The notes under the pieces were generated by a model. It ran no database searches and had not been told where the DNA came from. It worked only from the letters and a program-made list of their open reading frames with translations. Made by a program: the position numbers and the translations under genes. From Rapana venosa (taxonomy: Eukaryota > Mollusca > Gastropoda > Neogastropoda > Muricidae), in assembly GCA_028751875.1 (NCBI GenBank), contig CM054140.1, positions 29,640,408 through 29,704,407 of the forward strand: DNA of 64,000 nucleotides, read 5' to 3'. Positions 11,245-22,580 of the stretch are shown piece after piece. Position 1 is the stretch's first letter. Each line of letters opens with the position of its first letter.

Positions 11245-13040
11245 AAGAGGAACTGATAAGAGACCGAATAGTTGTTGGTGTACTCGATGATGCACTCTCC
11301 AACGAACTCCAAGCTAAAGCTGACTTAACTCTTACTCAAGCAGTCCAGTCTAGCAGACAAGCTGAAGAGAGAAAAGAGAGTCAACCAGTGATCAGAGGCG
11401 ACGCTTCTATCAACGTTGACAAACAATGTTCTGCATTGAAAGAACAGTATCAGCCACAGTTTCCATCAACCAGTAGAGCCAACTACAATTTCAAATCTTG
11501 CGGATATTGCGGCAAGGAATCTCATCCAAGAGACAAATGTCCTGCGCGCACAGCTATTTGTTCATCTTGCCACAAGAAAGGACATTATCAGGTTGTTTGC
11601 CGAAGTACTGGCCATTACAAACGACAATATGGACACAAATCAGTTCATGAATTATCAGATGAAGATGATGCTTCACACGAACTAGATGACGAATTTTTAG
11701 GCCATGTCTTCCATCTCCAGGATGATGACTGCTGGACAGCAGAAATAACCACAAATGGCAAACCTCATATCTTCAAACTAGATACGGGTGCATCAGTTTC
11801 AGTAGTGGGGGAAAGCTGGGCTAGGACACACCAGCTAATCAAGTCTCGGAAATCACTGAAAGGTCCAGGCAACACTACTCTTACGATACTGGGCATAATT
11901 CAAGCACAGCTGCGCCACGGAGACAAACAAATGACAGAAACTCTCTACGTTCTGAAAGGCCAGTCATGCTCTCTCCTCAGTAGGGCAGCCTGTGTCAAGT
12001 TGGGATTGATCTCACGTGTCAACCAAGTCAACTATCCAAAGACACCTGACTTCAAAAGTGAGTTTCCCAAACTTTTTCAAGTACGCCTAGGTAAATTGGA
12101 CAAACCTTACAACATCACTCTCAAAGATTGTGCAAAACCTGTGTGCATTTATGTCCAAGAAAAAATAGCACACCCTCTAATTCCAAAAGTCAAAACTGAG
12201 ATTGACCGTATGCTCAAGGAAGGTGTTATCTCACCTGTCACAGAACCAACCAGTTGGTGCTCTGGAATAGTGGTAGTCCCAAAGACCAATGGATCTATAC
12301 GCCTCTGTGTAGATCTCACTCAACTGAACAAATCCGTTCAACGGGAGATTCATCCTATAGCTTCAGTTGATGAAAGCCTGGCTAAACTGGCCAATTCCAA
12401 AGTTTTCTCGAAGCTAGATGCTCGAAGCGGCTTTTGGCAGATACCTCTCAGTGAAGAATCAAAGCCGTACACAACGTTCATCACACCTTTTGGACGATAT
12501 TGTTTCAACCGACTTCCCTTCGGGATCAGTTCAGCAAGTGAGGTATTTCAGCGAGCCATCTCAACAATCCTTGTCGACTTGGAAGGCGTTATATGCCACA
12601 TGGATGATATTCTTGTCCATGCTGAAGACCAAGCCACTCATGATCAACGTCTTCGAACAGTCCTGAATCGACTACAAGAAGCTGATCTCACTCTCAATGA
12701 AAAATGTGAATTTTCCAAAGACTCTATTCGATTTTTGGGCCACATCATCGACACCTCTGGCATTCGCCCAGATCCAGCAAAAGTGGAGGCCATCAACAAT
12801 TTTCCTTCGCCACAAACATCACTGAGCTTCAACGCTTCATGGGCATGGCAAACCAACTGGCCAAGTTCATGCCCAATCTTGCCAATCTCACAGCCCCTCT
12901 ACGCTGTCTTCTACACAAGAACACTCAATGGATATGGAGCGATCAACAGGAAACAGCTTTCCAGCAAATCAAAATCTCTTGATTTCACCTCCTGTTCTCG
13001 CTCACTACAGCCCCAGACGAGAGACTTTTATAGCAGCTGA
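11214..13040 (+). pseudogene. pol: gag C-terminus, protease and reverse transcriptase
   Basis: Continues Gag in a second frame. Two CCHC zinc knuckles (CGYCGKESHPRDKC and CSSCHKKGHYQVVC) give nucleocapsid-type RNA binding. Then comes a retropepsin active site (LDTGAS) and a reverse transcriptase with 'FSKLDARSGFWQIPL', 'LPFGISSA' and the catalytic box HMDD in place of YxDD. The reading frame is lost again around 12806-12830; the last ~80 residues before the stop at 13040 are out-of-frame translation. Role: proviral processing and cDNA synthesis in cytoplasmic particles. Confidence 0.85.
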
Positions 13041-14803
13041 CGCATCCAACGCAGGCATTGGTGCTGTCTTGTTCCAAACTCAAGAGAACAAATCACGACG
13101 TCCAGTCTGCTATATTTCACGCTCTCTCTCAGACGCTGAGCATAACTACGCTGTAATAGAAAAAGAGGCATTAGCAGTCACTTGGGCCTGTGAGAGACTG
13201 AGTGAATATATCCTTGGCCTCAGCTTCACTGTAGAGACTGATCACAAGCCCCTGGTACCACTGCTCTCATCTACAGAACTTTCCAAAATGCCACCTCGCA
13301 TTCAGCGGTTTCGACTACGACTCATGCGTTTCTCTCCAAATGTTGTGCACGTGGCTGGAAAAAATCAGACAACAGCGGACGCACTGTCACGTGCACCACA
13401 TGCTCAGCCAAAAAAAGCGGACAACAGTCTCATCGATGATGCAACAGTCTATTGTAATCAGGTCATCGATAATCTGCCAGCTTCAGCAAACAAGCTGCAT
13501 GAAATCAAGGAAGTACAAAAATCAGACCCTGAAACGACACAAATCCGAGAATACTGCATCAGTGGATGGCCCACCTACATGCCAGAGTCACCACTTCTCA
13601 AGCAATACTGGACAAACAGAGAACACTTGACCATCGTCAATGATCTGCTACTGTTTGATGACAGAATCGTTATCCCCAGGGAGATGAGAATGGACATTCT
13701 AAATCGTATTCACGAAGGGCACCTCGGAATCACAAAATGCAGAGCTCTTGCTTCATCCTCAGTTTGGTGGCCATACATATCTTCTCAGATTGAAGACCTT
13801 GTCAACAAATGTGCTATTTGTGACAAACACAGACTGACACGAAAGGAACCTCTACTTCCCTCTTCCTTTCCTGATCGACCATGGTCTAGACTGGGAATGG
13901 ATCTGTTCGAGCTACACGGGAAGACTTACATCGTTGTAGTCGACTATTACTCCCGCTGGACAGAACTACGTCGTCTTGACAACCAGACTAGCAGTAGCCT
14001 CATCGCCAAACTGAAAAGCATCTTTGCTGTTCACGGCATACCTGATGTAGTGATGTCTGACAACGGACCTCAGTTTGCCAGTGCTGACTTCCGCAATTTT
14101 GCTTCAGACTTCGGCTTCACCCACACGACGAGCTCTCCAAACTATCCTCAGAGCAATGGGGAAGCTGAAAGAGCAGTACAGACCGTCAAAAATCTTCTCA
14201 AAAAAGCAAAGGATCCCTACATTGCACTACTCCTATACAGAGCAAGCCCTTTGCAAAATGGTCTATCACCCAGTGAACTACTGATGGGGAGAAAATTAAA
14301 AACCAAAGTCCCCATACTTCCATCCCATCTACAGCCCCAAACTCCTGACCACTCTCTCGTCAAGCAGAAAGAGGAGTGCATGAAGCAAAAGCAACGTGTC
14401 AACTTCAACAATCGTCATGCTGCTAAAGAAGCTCCAGCGCTGAAACTCGGGGACACCGTCTTCATTAAGGACATGAACAAGTCAGGAGAGATCTTGGCGA
14501 AACACCCCAATCCACGTTCCTACATTGTGTCTACGGAATCAGGCACCATCAGACGGAACAGAACACACCTTGTGGCAACTCCAAGGGAAAATCAACCTCT
14601 GCAACTAACCACTACAACAGCTGTGAGAACGTCATCATCACCCTTGCCTTCATCGCCACAACCATCACCTCAGCGCGTTCCTTCCACAGCTCAACATTCA
14701 TCGCTGGTTTCCTCTTCAAACCCTGCTCCAATATACACACATTCAGACACCCCCCAAATGCTTCGCAGATCAAGCAGAGTAATCAAAAAACCACAGCGCC
14801 TTG

Positions 14804-14811
<8 letters not shown>
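12928..14811 (+). pseudogene. pol: RNase H and integrase part of pol
   Basis: After a third frame change near 12975, the polyprotein continues. RNase H shows 'ADASNAGIGAVLFQ', a conserved Glu in 'EKEALAVTWA' and 'TDHKPLV'. Integrase has the HHCC zinc finger (HEGHLGITKCRA … CAICDKH) and a D-D-E core with D in 'GMDLFE', D in 'MSDNGPQF' and E in 'SNGEAERA'. A Ser/Pro-rich C-terminal tail ends at the stop that opens the poly-A tract. This part is uninterrupted for about 610 residues. Confidence 0.88.

Positions 14812-14849
<38 letters not shown>
14810..14849 (+). repeat. 40-nt poly(A) tract between pol stop and polypurine tract
   Basis: An uninterrupted A-run begins within the pol stop codon and lies about 75 bases before the polypurine tract of the Ty3/Gypsy element. 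It is internal to the element, so it is not a retroposition tail of the insertion itself. Confidence 0.9.
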
Positions 14850-14856
<7 letters not shown>

Positions 14857-14936
14857 TAGTACAGAATAATGGACAAGTTAAAAACTCAGCTTTCCACATT
14901 TAATTGATATTATATTTCACCTAAAAAAGGGGGAGT

Positions 14937-15119
14937 TGTAGGATTAGCTCAATATAGATCTAGTATTGCAGACGCTTCTGTAAGGGCCATAACTCTCATA
15001 CCGTAACTAAGGTGACTGAGATACACACATGGAATTGTGGGTAGAATATTAACAGCTAACTTCGATCTCTTCACGGCACACACGTACACACGCTACCACG
15101 AGCACAGGCCAATTCTAGA
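14937..15119 (+). repeat. 3' LTR (183 bp)
   Basis: Identical to the 5' LTR except for G at 15084 (A at 10755). It is followed by the CTATG target duplication at 15120-15124. Confidence 0.93.
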
Positions 15120-15224
15120 CTATGTAGCACTTAAGAGTGAAAAGGGCATGCCACGGCTGTTAGTCCCCTGATAGACATAGCCCTTCTCATCTCAAAACTG
15201 TTGTGTGTGATTCACCAGCATCAT

Positions 15225-16175
15225 TGGACACAGTGTATAAAATGGGCCTTTCAAAACACATGGGTCTCAAGATAGATGGCAGAAACAACAAATTGGGCCC
15301 ATGCCTAGCTGATGATACAGCACTACTTGCCTATAACACTACCAGCATGAAGAGATAATTACACAGAATAGATGCAACAGGAAGAAGAGCTGGTCTCGAG
15401 CTCAATGCCAAAAATAAATAAATGAATAAATAAATTTTTAAAAAAGAAAGACAAAAGTGCGCATGTTCCCAGAACCAGCTGCCAAATAGAATATGACTGA
15501 ATTACAGATTGACAAAACTCCTTTAGAAATGTAAAAGGCTTTAAATATCTCGGCTCAGTCAAAACAAATGACGGATCATGCACCAAGGATATAAGAAAAA
15601 CAAGAATAAGCATGGCTACTGAATGAGCCAACTAGAAAACAGAAAACATCTGAATAGATTGCAATTTTCCTCCCAGCTGAAAATGAAATTAATGAACTGC
15701 CCATCATGCTATAATGACTGTACATCCTGGACACAAAGAAAAGATGATGAAAAGGAAAAGAAAAAAAGAATGGAAGCAGCTGAGATGTGTGTGGGTTTTT
15801 GTGTTTTGTTTTGTTTTGTTTGCTTGTTTGTTTGCTTTAGAAAGGTGCTCAGAGTTGGTTAGGCAGACAAAAGAACGAATGAAAGCATTATTACACAAAT
15901 TTGCAAGAACAAGAAAACTGAAACTAAGATAAGTAGGCCATGCGCTACGAAACCAAAATAATGACCTCATGAAAGACAGTCTTACAAGCAAGACCAAGGA
16001 CAAGGAAAAAGGCAGACCACCAGGTTCCCTCATTAGCAACATCACCGCATCCTGTGGCATAAGAATCCATGAAGTCGACCAGCAGGGCCAGCAGAGACTG
16101 GAGCAAATGGAGAAGAAGGATCATATCGGTGTCCTTGGGTGCAGTGGCTAATGCTGAACTCGGTGATGCCGATAG
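15225..16175 (+). pseudogene. Degraded LINE reverse-transcriptase fragment
   Basis: A decayed RT C-terminal half read in shifting frames. A 'LADDTALLAYN' box (RT motif C) lies near 15309-15342, then a 'GLELNAK'-like segment near 15396. A 'NDGSCTKDIRKRIS'-like segment is near 15566, and an 'LIGHAL…KGRPP' tail at about 15925-16030 matches the 'WLGHVLR…RGRPR' block common in RTE and related LINEs. Several stops and frameshifts make it non-functional. It lies 100 bp downstream of the Ty3/Gypsy element but is unrelated to it. Confidence 0.65.
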
Positions 16176-16379
16176 ATGAGACAAGTGAGATTTATGTCAA
16201 CACCGTCGTTCCTGTCGTGTGTTTACTGGGGTGCAATAAATTGCCTCTGAATAGCACGACTCACCCAAAAACAACACATGAAAGACCTCCCCTGTAAATA
16301 ATGTGACAAAATGCATGGAAGATTTTTGTCATTTCAAGTTGGTCTGTCCCAAATAATTATGATAGTCTTCCTAAAAAAA

Positions 16380-16780
16380 AATTGTTACCACTATATTACT
16401 ACCGCTTCTCATCAGAAGGTATGTTACAGTTTCTATGTAACAACATGTCAGAGAAATCAGTTTTCAAAATTGCTATGTACATTGTAGAAATACTTAAAGT
16501 TAGAAACAAAATTGTACTAGGCCTTTTGCTTGCCTGTCATATGAGCAAAAAGGCGTTGCACTGCCGTTAAGCACAGGTAAAGTCAGGCCCCGTGCATATG
16601 GGAGAGAATTGCTAAAGAAAATAGACACCCCCCCCCCCCCCACACACACACAAAGACAAAAAGGGGGTGGCAGGAAGAACAGGAACAAGGCAGAAACAAA
16701 GAGAGGGACAGAAAAGAGGGATTTCCAGAAGGTGGGGATGCTATTTCTACTGATTGCTTGATCATCTTTATTCCCAAAGG
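16380..16780 (-). repeat. Dispersed repeat, copy 2 (order B-A)
   Basis: On the minus strand this carries segment B (16770-16520) and then segment A (16510-16380) of the repeat also found at 9430-10010, where the order is A-B. A C-run (16628-16640) and CA tract interrupt B. The right end continues into duplicated 'GATTGATTGATCATCTTTATTCCCA' sequence (16755-16830). Confidence 0.6.
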
Positions 16781-16829
16781 TTACAGACAGATTGATTGAT
16801 TGATTGATCATCTTTATTCCCACAGGTTA

Positions 16830-17200
16830 CAGAGAAGTGTTGACATGTGTGTTGTGTTGTGTTCATCCAGCCCTTGCCCTGCGTAGGGTCTATCATAAAT
16901 GACCACAGCTAATCATTTTTAGTAAGAGAGAGAGAGTCTGTGTATTGCTAATAAAAACAAACTTACTGATTAAATTGTCAATCTAAAAGCCATCAACAAA
17001 ATCAAGTCAAGGAAACTGATCTCAACAAAGAAACCACAATAACAACAAAACAAACAACCACCCCCCAAAAACAACAACAACCAAATCACACCCCCAAAAA
17101 ATAACAACAACAACAACAACAAACAAACCAACAACAAACAAACTGGTACTTTGCAAAGAATAACATACAAAGCAGTTAACTTACACAGTTTTGCATGTCA

Positions 17201-17234
<34 letters not shown>

Positions 17235-17922
17235 GGGGGGGGGGCGGGAAGACAGACAGACAGGCAGACATATAGAAGTAGTGTATTTACAGGAAATGAT
17301 CAAATAGTAATGTCTCATAAGATTCATGCAATTACAATGATTTCGTTAGATTCATGTACGACATTACCGAAAGGAAATAGCAGAGTTTTAGGAGGTTCAT
17401 GTAATAGGCCTATCCTGAAAAATACAGAGGTTTCGTATATGGTCTATACGAATGACTATATGGTGAAAAACTCTAGAGTTTAGAAGATTCGTGTAGCAAC
17501 ATATTTATTTCATATACACCGATAATTTCAGGAGCAGCTATGAAAATTCCTTTCTAGTAAAAGTTGCAGACCACAGTGCTCATTTGTCTCTCTTATCTGG
17601 ATCAGTCCTCGACTATGGTGCAGTCCTCACCGAGTTCGTCCATTGCTGTGATGTAGCCTATCTAAATCTAGCTAAATGCTTCTAAAAGTAAAAATCTACC
17701 TATCGATTTCAGAAGATCGGGGCACACTTCTGAGAATACTATTATCCATAATGAAGAAGTTGAAAACGTTTTCAACTATAAGTACTGTTTTTGATCACAA
17801 GTCAAACTGAGACCCTAACACTGACACTATTGTCATAAAGGGACAACAACCTTTGTATTTTCTAGGGAAGATTAACTCATTTTTTGTTGTTGACAGAAAG
17901 ATTCTTTTTTTGTTTTAAAAGT
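16830..17922. other. Non-coding, simple repeats
   Basis: Contains A/C-rich low-complexity sequence (17025-17140), an (AG)n tract (about 17202-17223) followed directly by a G-run (about 17224-17244), and GACA repeats. I see no supported gene. Confidence 0.6.
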
Positions 17923-17935
17923 CTTACATAGAGAG

Positions 17936-18232
17936 CAGGGGGACGGGATAGCTCAGTGGTTGGAGCACTCGCTTTCCCTCAGCCAAGTTAAGCAGCGTCG
18001 AGCGTGGTTACCAGTTGGATGGGTGACCTGTTTGCATGCCTTGGCTTCAGTACAGTTACCCCAGTTCACCCAGCTGTAAATGGGTACCTGTCCTCTCTAG
18101 GGTCATGGAAGGTAAAGCAGCGAGGGAGAGGAGATGGACGCTGCCCTCAATATGCTGGCCCTAGAGAAGTGAGGTCTCTGACGCCTAGCTCCCCTACGAC
18201 CTTATAGGTTATGGGACACCTTTACCGTTTAC
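17936..18232 (+). repeat. Full-length SINE with hybrid tRNA-5S rRNA head
   Basis: The first ~30 bases carry a tRNA-type A box (GATAGCTCAGTGGTTGGAGC). They run straight into 5S rRNA-like internal promoter sequence (AAGTTAAGCAGCGTCGAG, then TTGGATGGGTGACC), corresponding to the 3' half of 5S rRNA. A body with 'CACCCAGCTGTAAATGGGTACC' follows, and the tail ends in TTTACC-like repeats without poly(A). Perfect 13-bp target duplications (CTTACATAGAGAG, 17923-17935 and 18233-18245) show a complete, relatively recent insertion. Transcription would be by RNA polymerase III; mobilisation by a partner LINE is assumed. Confidence 0.88.
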
Positions 18233-18245
18233 CTTACATAGAGAG

Positions 18246-18604
18246 TGTTCTAAGTTTTGCTTTCATTTGTTTATACAATAGCCTTAGTGTTAAAAACAAG
18301 AATGATCTTCAGAGAATTGTTGGAATCTGTTAAACATTTTTTTTTTTAAATTAGAGAATGACAAAGTGATCTCTAGTCGTTCTGCAATCAGCAGCTTGTA
18401 CGCAAAGTGACTGCCATTTTGGCTGATCCCTCCCATGTTTTGTTTTCAGATTTTCAGTTGTTACCTTCAGGACACCGTTTTCAGTGCCCTAACAGTAAAC
18501 CAAACAGAAAGAAATTCTTTTGTGCCAGTAGCCATTCAAATTCTAAATTCACAATAACACTGACCTACCCAGTTTCACATTTCTCCAAGTTACTTGCCTG
18601 ATTG

Positions 18605-18642
<38 letters not shown>

Positions 18643-18841
18643 GTCTCTGGCATAGTCATATAGGACATTTGTTATAGTTTCATTAAGGTTAATCACTTTT
18701 TATGTTTTTGTTTCGGTGGTGTTTTTTAAATTTTATTGTATCTTTTGCTTTGCGTGGTTTCTTTTCATGATTAGACTACTTTTCCCCCCTTCGCATTTTT
18801 CAGTAGTGCCTCTACAACCACCTCAATTCTCAAACACCCTT

Positions 18842-18878
<37 letters not shown>

Positions 18879-18964
18879 CTCGTCTAATATCACTGAGAGT
18901 GAACAGACGTTTTTTCTATTTTAAACCCCCCTCCCCCCCCCCCCCCCCCCTTTGTTTGTACTGT
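18246..18964. other. Non-coding, microsatellites
   Basis: Contains a (CA)n tract (about 18606-18637), a (TA)n tract (about 18846-18876) and a long C-run (about 18926-18950). There is no coding support. Confidence 0.6.
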
Positions 18965-19266
18965 TTGAGAGTATGAGTAATGGGTTCATTATTAAGGTAT
19001 GTCCCTATGAGCGGGGACTGGATGTAAAAAAGCACATGAGTACTTTTTCATTGTCCTGGTAATAAAAGAATTTGTCTCTCTTACTTACAATGTGTAGATG
19101 TTCTTTTTATGACTTTATTGGTCCCCTCCCCCCCCTCTTTATTGTGTGAGTGTATGGGTATTGCGCTTACTTTATCATCATGACATTCAATTTGTATGAG
19201 TATAATAAAAAAATGTTGATGTTGATCGTGTGTTATGTGAGTATTATATATTTAGTATTATCCCTG

Positions 19267-19297
<31 letters not shown>

Positions 19298-19388
19298 TTC
19301 TCTCTCTCTCAATGACTGTATAGATTTAGATTTCTTCTTTTGTTTCGTTTCTTGTTTTTATTGTGTGAATGTATGGGTATTGAGTTTA
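18965..19388 (+). repeat. LINE 3'-tail-like sequence and left arm of a local tandem duplication
   Basis: The 'GGGGACTGGATGTAAAAAAGCAC…' block (about 19013-19040) with following AATAAA-like sequence matches the tails at 22310-22345, 22475-22565 and 47300-47370. That is what the 3' end of a LINE family looks like. From 19139, 'TTATTGTGTGAGTGTATGGGTATTG' begins a unit repeated from about 19360 and continued after the LINE at 21756. A CA tract lies at about 19268-19298. Confidence 0.55.
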
Positions 19389-19398
19389 TTTCATTATC
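19389..19398. other. 10-bp LINE target-site duplication, left
   Basis: TTTCATTATC at 19389-19398 recurs at 21746-21755, flanking the minus-strand LINE. Confidence 0.8.
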
Positions 19399-21745
19399 TA
19401 TCTATCTGTCCCGTAGTCTGACGACCGTGGGGGCACCCTCAAAGACTCAGCAACCAGTTCCCTCCATTCCTCTCTCTGTTCTGCCTTTTTCAGGGTTTTG
19501 TTGAGTTCTAGGCCTGTCCATTCGCTGATGTTATCCTCCCAGCTCTTCCTTGGTCTGCCTCTTCTTCTTCCTCCTTGGACAGTGCCTTGTAAAACTGTCT
19601 TTGCAAGTCCTTTGGATCTTGTGACATGCCCATACCATTTAAGTTTACGCTTTTTCACTATCGTTAGAAGGTTCTCATAGGGTCCAATGGTTTGCTGGAT
19701 TCTGTTATGCACGCTTTCGTTGCTTATGTGCTCTTTGTAGAGATGCCAAGGAGTCTCCGAAAGCATCTCATCTCCACCGCCTGTACTCTTCTCTCCAAAT
19801 CTGCAGTCAGGGTCCATGATTCACAGGCATACAGAAATATGGATATGACAAGGGAGCGCATTAGTCTGATCTTGGAGATAAGTGAGATATTTTTATCTCT
19901 CCAGATGGTGTTTAGTTTTGACAGTGCTGTTATTGTCTGTGCAGTCCTGCATACTACTTCTGGCTTGGATCCCTGGTCTGATACAATGGCTCCCAGGTAC
20001 TTGAAGCTTTGAAATGTTTCCAGCTTCTGGTCATTAACCCTGATATAAGTGCTAATGCCGTTGGTATTATTAGTCATCAGTTTGGTCTTCTCTGCACTGA
20101 TTTCCATGCCGTATGTTTTGGAGGCCTTATTCAGGTGTTCTGTTAGGCTGGGAAGCTCTTTTTCTGATCCTGCTATTCCATCAATGTCATCTGCGAAGCG
20201 GAGGTTTGTGATCGTTCTGCCACCAATGCTGACTGATCCTTCATGATGTTCCAGTGCATCAGCCATGATTCTCTCAAGGAAGATGCTGAAAAGAGTGGGT
20301 GCGAGTAGACAGCCCTGCCTTACTCCAACTGTTGTTCAAAACCATTCTCCAATGTTGTTGTTGTAGTACACTGCACTGGTGGCCTCGCTGTACAGCTGTT
20401 TGATGACTCTGATCAGGTTTGCATTGATGCTGTACAAATTCATGGTTGCCCACAAAGCTGCATGCCACACCCTGTCAAATGCCTTCTTAAAATCGATAAA
20501 TACATGGTAAAGGTCTTGTTGATGTTGAAGGTACTGCTCACATAGTATTCTGAGGTTGAATATCTGTTCTGTTGTGCTGCGCCCTGCTCTGAAACCTGCT
20601 TGTTCCTCAGCAATCATGGTCTCTGCTTGTGGCTTCAGTCTATTCAATATTATCTGCAGCATTACCTTGCTTGGGTGGCATATGAGGCTGATTGTGTGGT
20701 AATTATGGCATTGTTGTAGATTTCCTTTCTTGGGGAGGGTGATGATGAGTGACTGTGTCCATGGTGTTGGCCATTTTCCTGTCTGCCAGATCTTGGGCAC
20801 TGATCATGGCTTCCCCTCCAGCTTGAACCAACTCAGCTGGAATGTTGTCAGCCCCTGCTGACTTCCCCTTTTTCAGCGATCTGACTGCTGTTTCCACTTC
20901 TTCTCGGAGGATAGGGTGACTGTCTGTGTCTTTGCTTGTGGGTACATTAAGGACTTCTGGATCTCCTGCGGTTCTATAGTTATACAGGTTGGAGCAGTAT
21001 TCTGTCCATCTGTTCAGAATATCCTGGTCGTCAGTGAGACACTTCCCATTTTTGTCTTGGATTTTTAAACCTTTTCCCTGTTTTGTGCTAGTCAGGTCTT
21101 TCACCAGCTGATATGCTTTCTTGCTATTGTTTTTCTTGATGTTCTCTTCAATGTCTTGGCACTGTTCACCATCCATTTCTCTTTTGCTTCTGTCATGGAC
21201 TTCCTGATTCTTTTGTTGACTGCCCTATATTGTTCTGCTCTTTCTTTTGTTTCATTTTTCTTTTTCTTCAACTCTCTACGCTTGTCGCATAGCTGTAGGA
21301 TGTTAGGTGTGACCCATGGTTTTTTGACTGGTCGGTGTTTGCCAAGAAGCTCGCTTGCTGTTTCAGTCACTGCTGTATTGAAACTATTCGTCAGTGTATC
21401 TATGTCTGAGTCAATCACAGTGAGTGCTGCAAACTTTCCACCTATCCTTGCTTGAAAAATGTCTACTACCTCTGGGTCCTTCAGCTTCTCGAGGTCAAAT
21501 TTGATCCTGATGTTGTTCCGCTTGTGGATTTTCTTTAGACGTAGTCGGAAAGTCATCATCACAAGATCATGATCACTCCCTATGTCTGCTCCTGGAAAAC
21601 TTCGTGTCTGTGCGATGTTAACGCTAGACTGAAACCGTCTTTTCACCATGATATAGTCAATTTGGTTGTGGTGTTCTCCATTTGGGCTATGCCATGTCCA
21701 TTTTCTGGATTTCTTGTGTGGGCCAAGTGTATTCACTATATACTG
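19399..21745 (-). mobile_element. 5'-truncated RTE/Ingi-like LINE
   Basis: Read on the minus strand it runs from the C-terminal part of an apurinic-type endonuclease ('GEHHNQIDYIMV', 'GADIGSDHDLV', about 21690-21570) through a linker to the reverse transcriptase. RT boxes are 'AGFRAGRSTTEQIFNLR', 'VFIDFKKAFDRVWH', 'LRFADDIDG' and 'MEISAEKTKLM'. The terminal 'WYGHVTRS…GRRRGRPRKSW' region follows. At least four frameshifts break the frame. The 3' end carries short GATA repeats and sits against the 10-bp duplication, as expected for target-primed insertion. The endonuclease N-terminus is missing; a related one lies at 43190-44090. The C-terminal half closely resembles the LINE at 38086-39127. 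Confidence 0.87.
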
Positions 21746-21755
21746 TTTCATTATC

Positions 21756-21848
21756 ATGGCATATAATTTAAACGAGTTTAATCAAAAATGAGTGTTGATG
21801 GTCATCGTGTACTGTTTTGGGAATTATACATTGGACATTATCTCTGAA

Positions 21849-21883
<35 letters not shown>

Positions 21884-22580
21884 ACACACACACTGTCTCT
21901 CTCACCTTTTATCGTTTTGCTTATAGTTATAGTGTATCCTGATGAAGATTCATACTTCATAATTTCAATACTTTATTGGGCTTGTCCGCTGTACTTAAGT
22001 TTTAATGAGTGCCCCTTTTCAATATCTTATTGTTATATGTAACAAGTATATGTACCATTTGACAATGTGTAGATGTTTATCTTTATGACTTATTAAGTTT
22101 GGTTTTGTTGTTCTTGCTTTCTTCTTTTTGTTGGTTTGGTTTTTCTTTCTCTTTTGTTTGTTTTGGTTGGGTTTTTTTTGAGGGGGTGGAGGTGTTTTTA
22201 GGGCTTTTTTTTGGGGGGGGGGGGGGGGGGGGGTTGAAAAGGGATATTTCCCCTTGTTTCTGCTGTGAGAGAGTGTAAGTGTTGGGTTATTATTAAGATG
22301 TATCCCTACGGGTGGGGACTGGATGTAAAAAAGCACGAGTGCTTATTCATTATCCTCTTTTGAAATTAATGTTCAAGTCAGTTAGGGATTTTGTAAGTTT
22401 TTTTTCTTTTAAAATCATGTTGTCGTTGTTGTAGTAAGATTTTTACCTGTTTTGTTGATAGCCCCTAATCAGGGCAAGGGCCGGATGAAAAAAAGTATGC
22501 CCATGCTTATTCTGTTACCCTTGAAAAACAAAGATTCATTGATTCCTCGAAATAAAAGAATTTGTCATTGTCATCATCAT
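21756..22580 (+). repeat. Right arm of the local duplication and two LINE-tail-like copies
   Basis: Continues the tandem unit interrupted by the LINE (compare 19180-19300), including a long CA tract (about 21849-21895). Sequence at 22059-22105 repeats 19087-19125 ('GACAATGTGTAGATGTT…'). Two copies of the 'CTGGATG(T)AAAAAA…' tail occur at about 22315-22345 and 22480-22565. A G-run lies at about 22214-22233. Confidence 0.5.

Larger units (their letters stand above)
10608..15119 (+). mobile_element. Ty3/Gypsy LTR retrotransposon, complete but frame-broken
   Basis: A 4512-bp element bounded by 183-bp LTRs (10608-10790 and 14937-15119) that differ at one base (A at 10755, G at 15084), with CTATG target duplications. 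Just after the left LTR is TGGTGGCAGC, a probable primer-binding site. Just before the right LTR is an A6G5 polypurine tract. The order gag, protease, RT, RNase H, integrase places it in Ty3/Gypsy; a Mag-like or K02A2.6-like clade is my guess. Near-identical LTRs imply recent insertion, yet the coding region has at least three frame breaks. It may have been copied as a defective RNA, or the breaks may be assembly errors. Confidence 0.93.

Noticed and set aside
15704..16060. 118-codon minus-strand frame
   Set aside because: It is antisense to the degraded LINE RT fragment; composition is imposed by the other strand.
17960..18035. Possible 5S rRNA gene
   Set aside because: Only the 3'-half-like internal promoter segment is present, preceded by a tRNA A box and followed by a SINE body.
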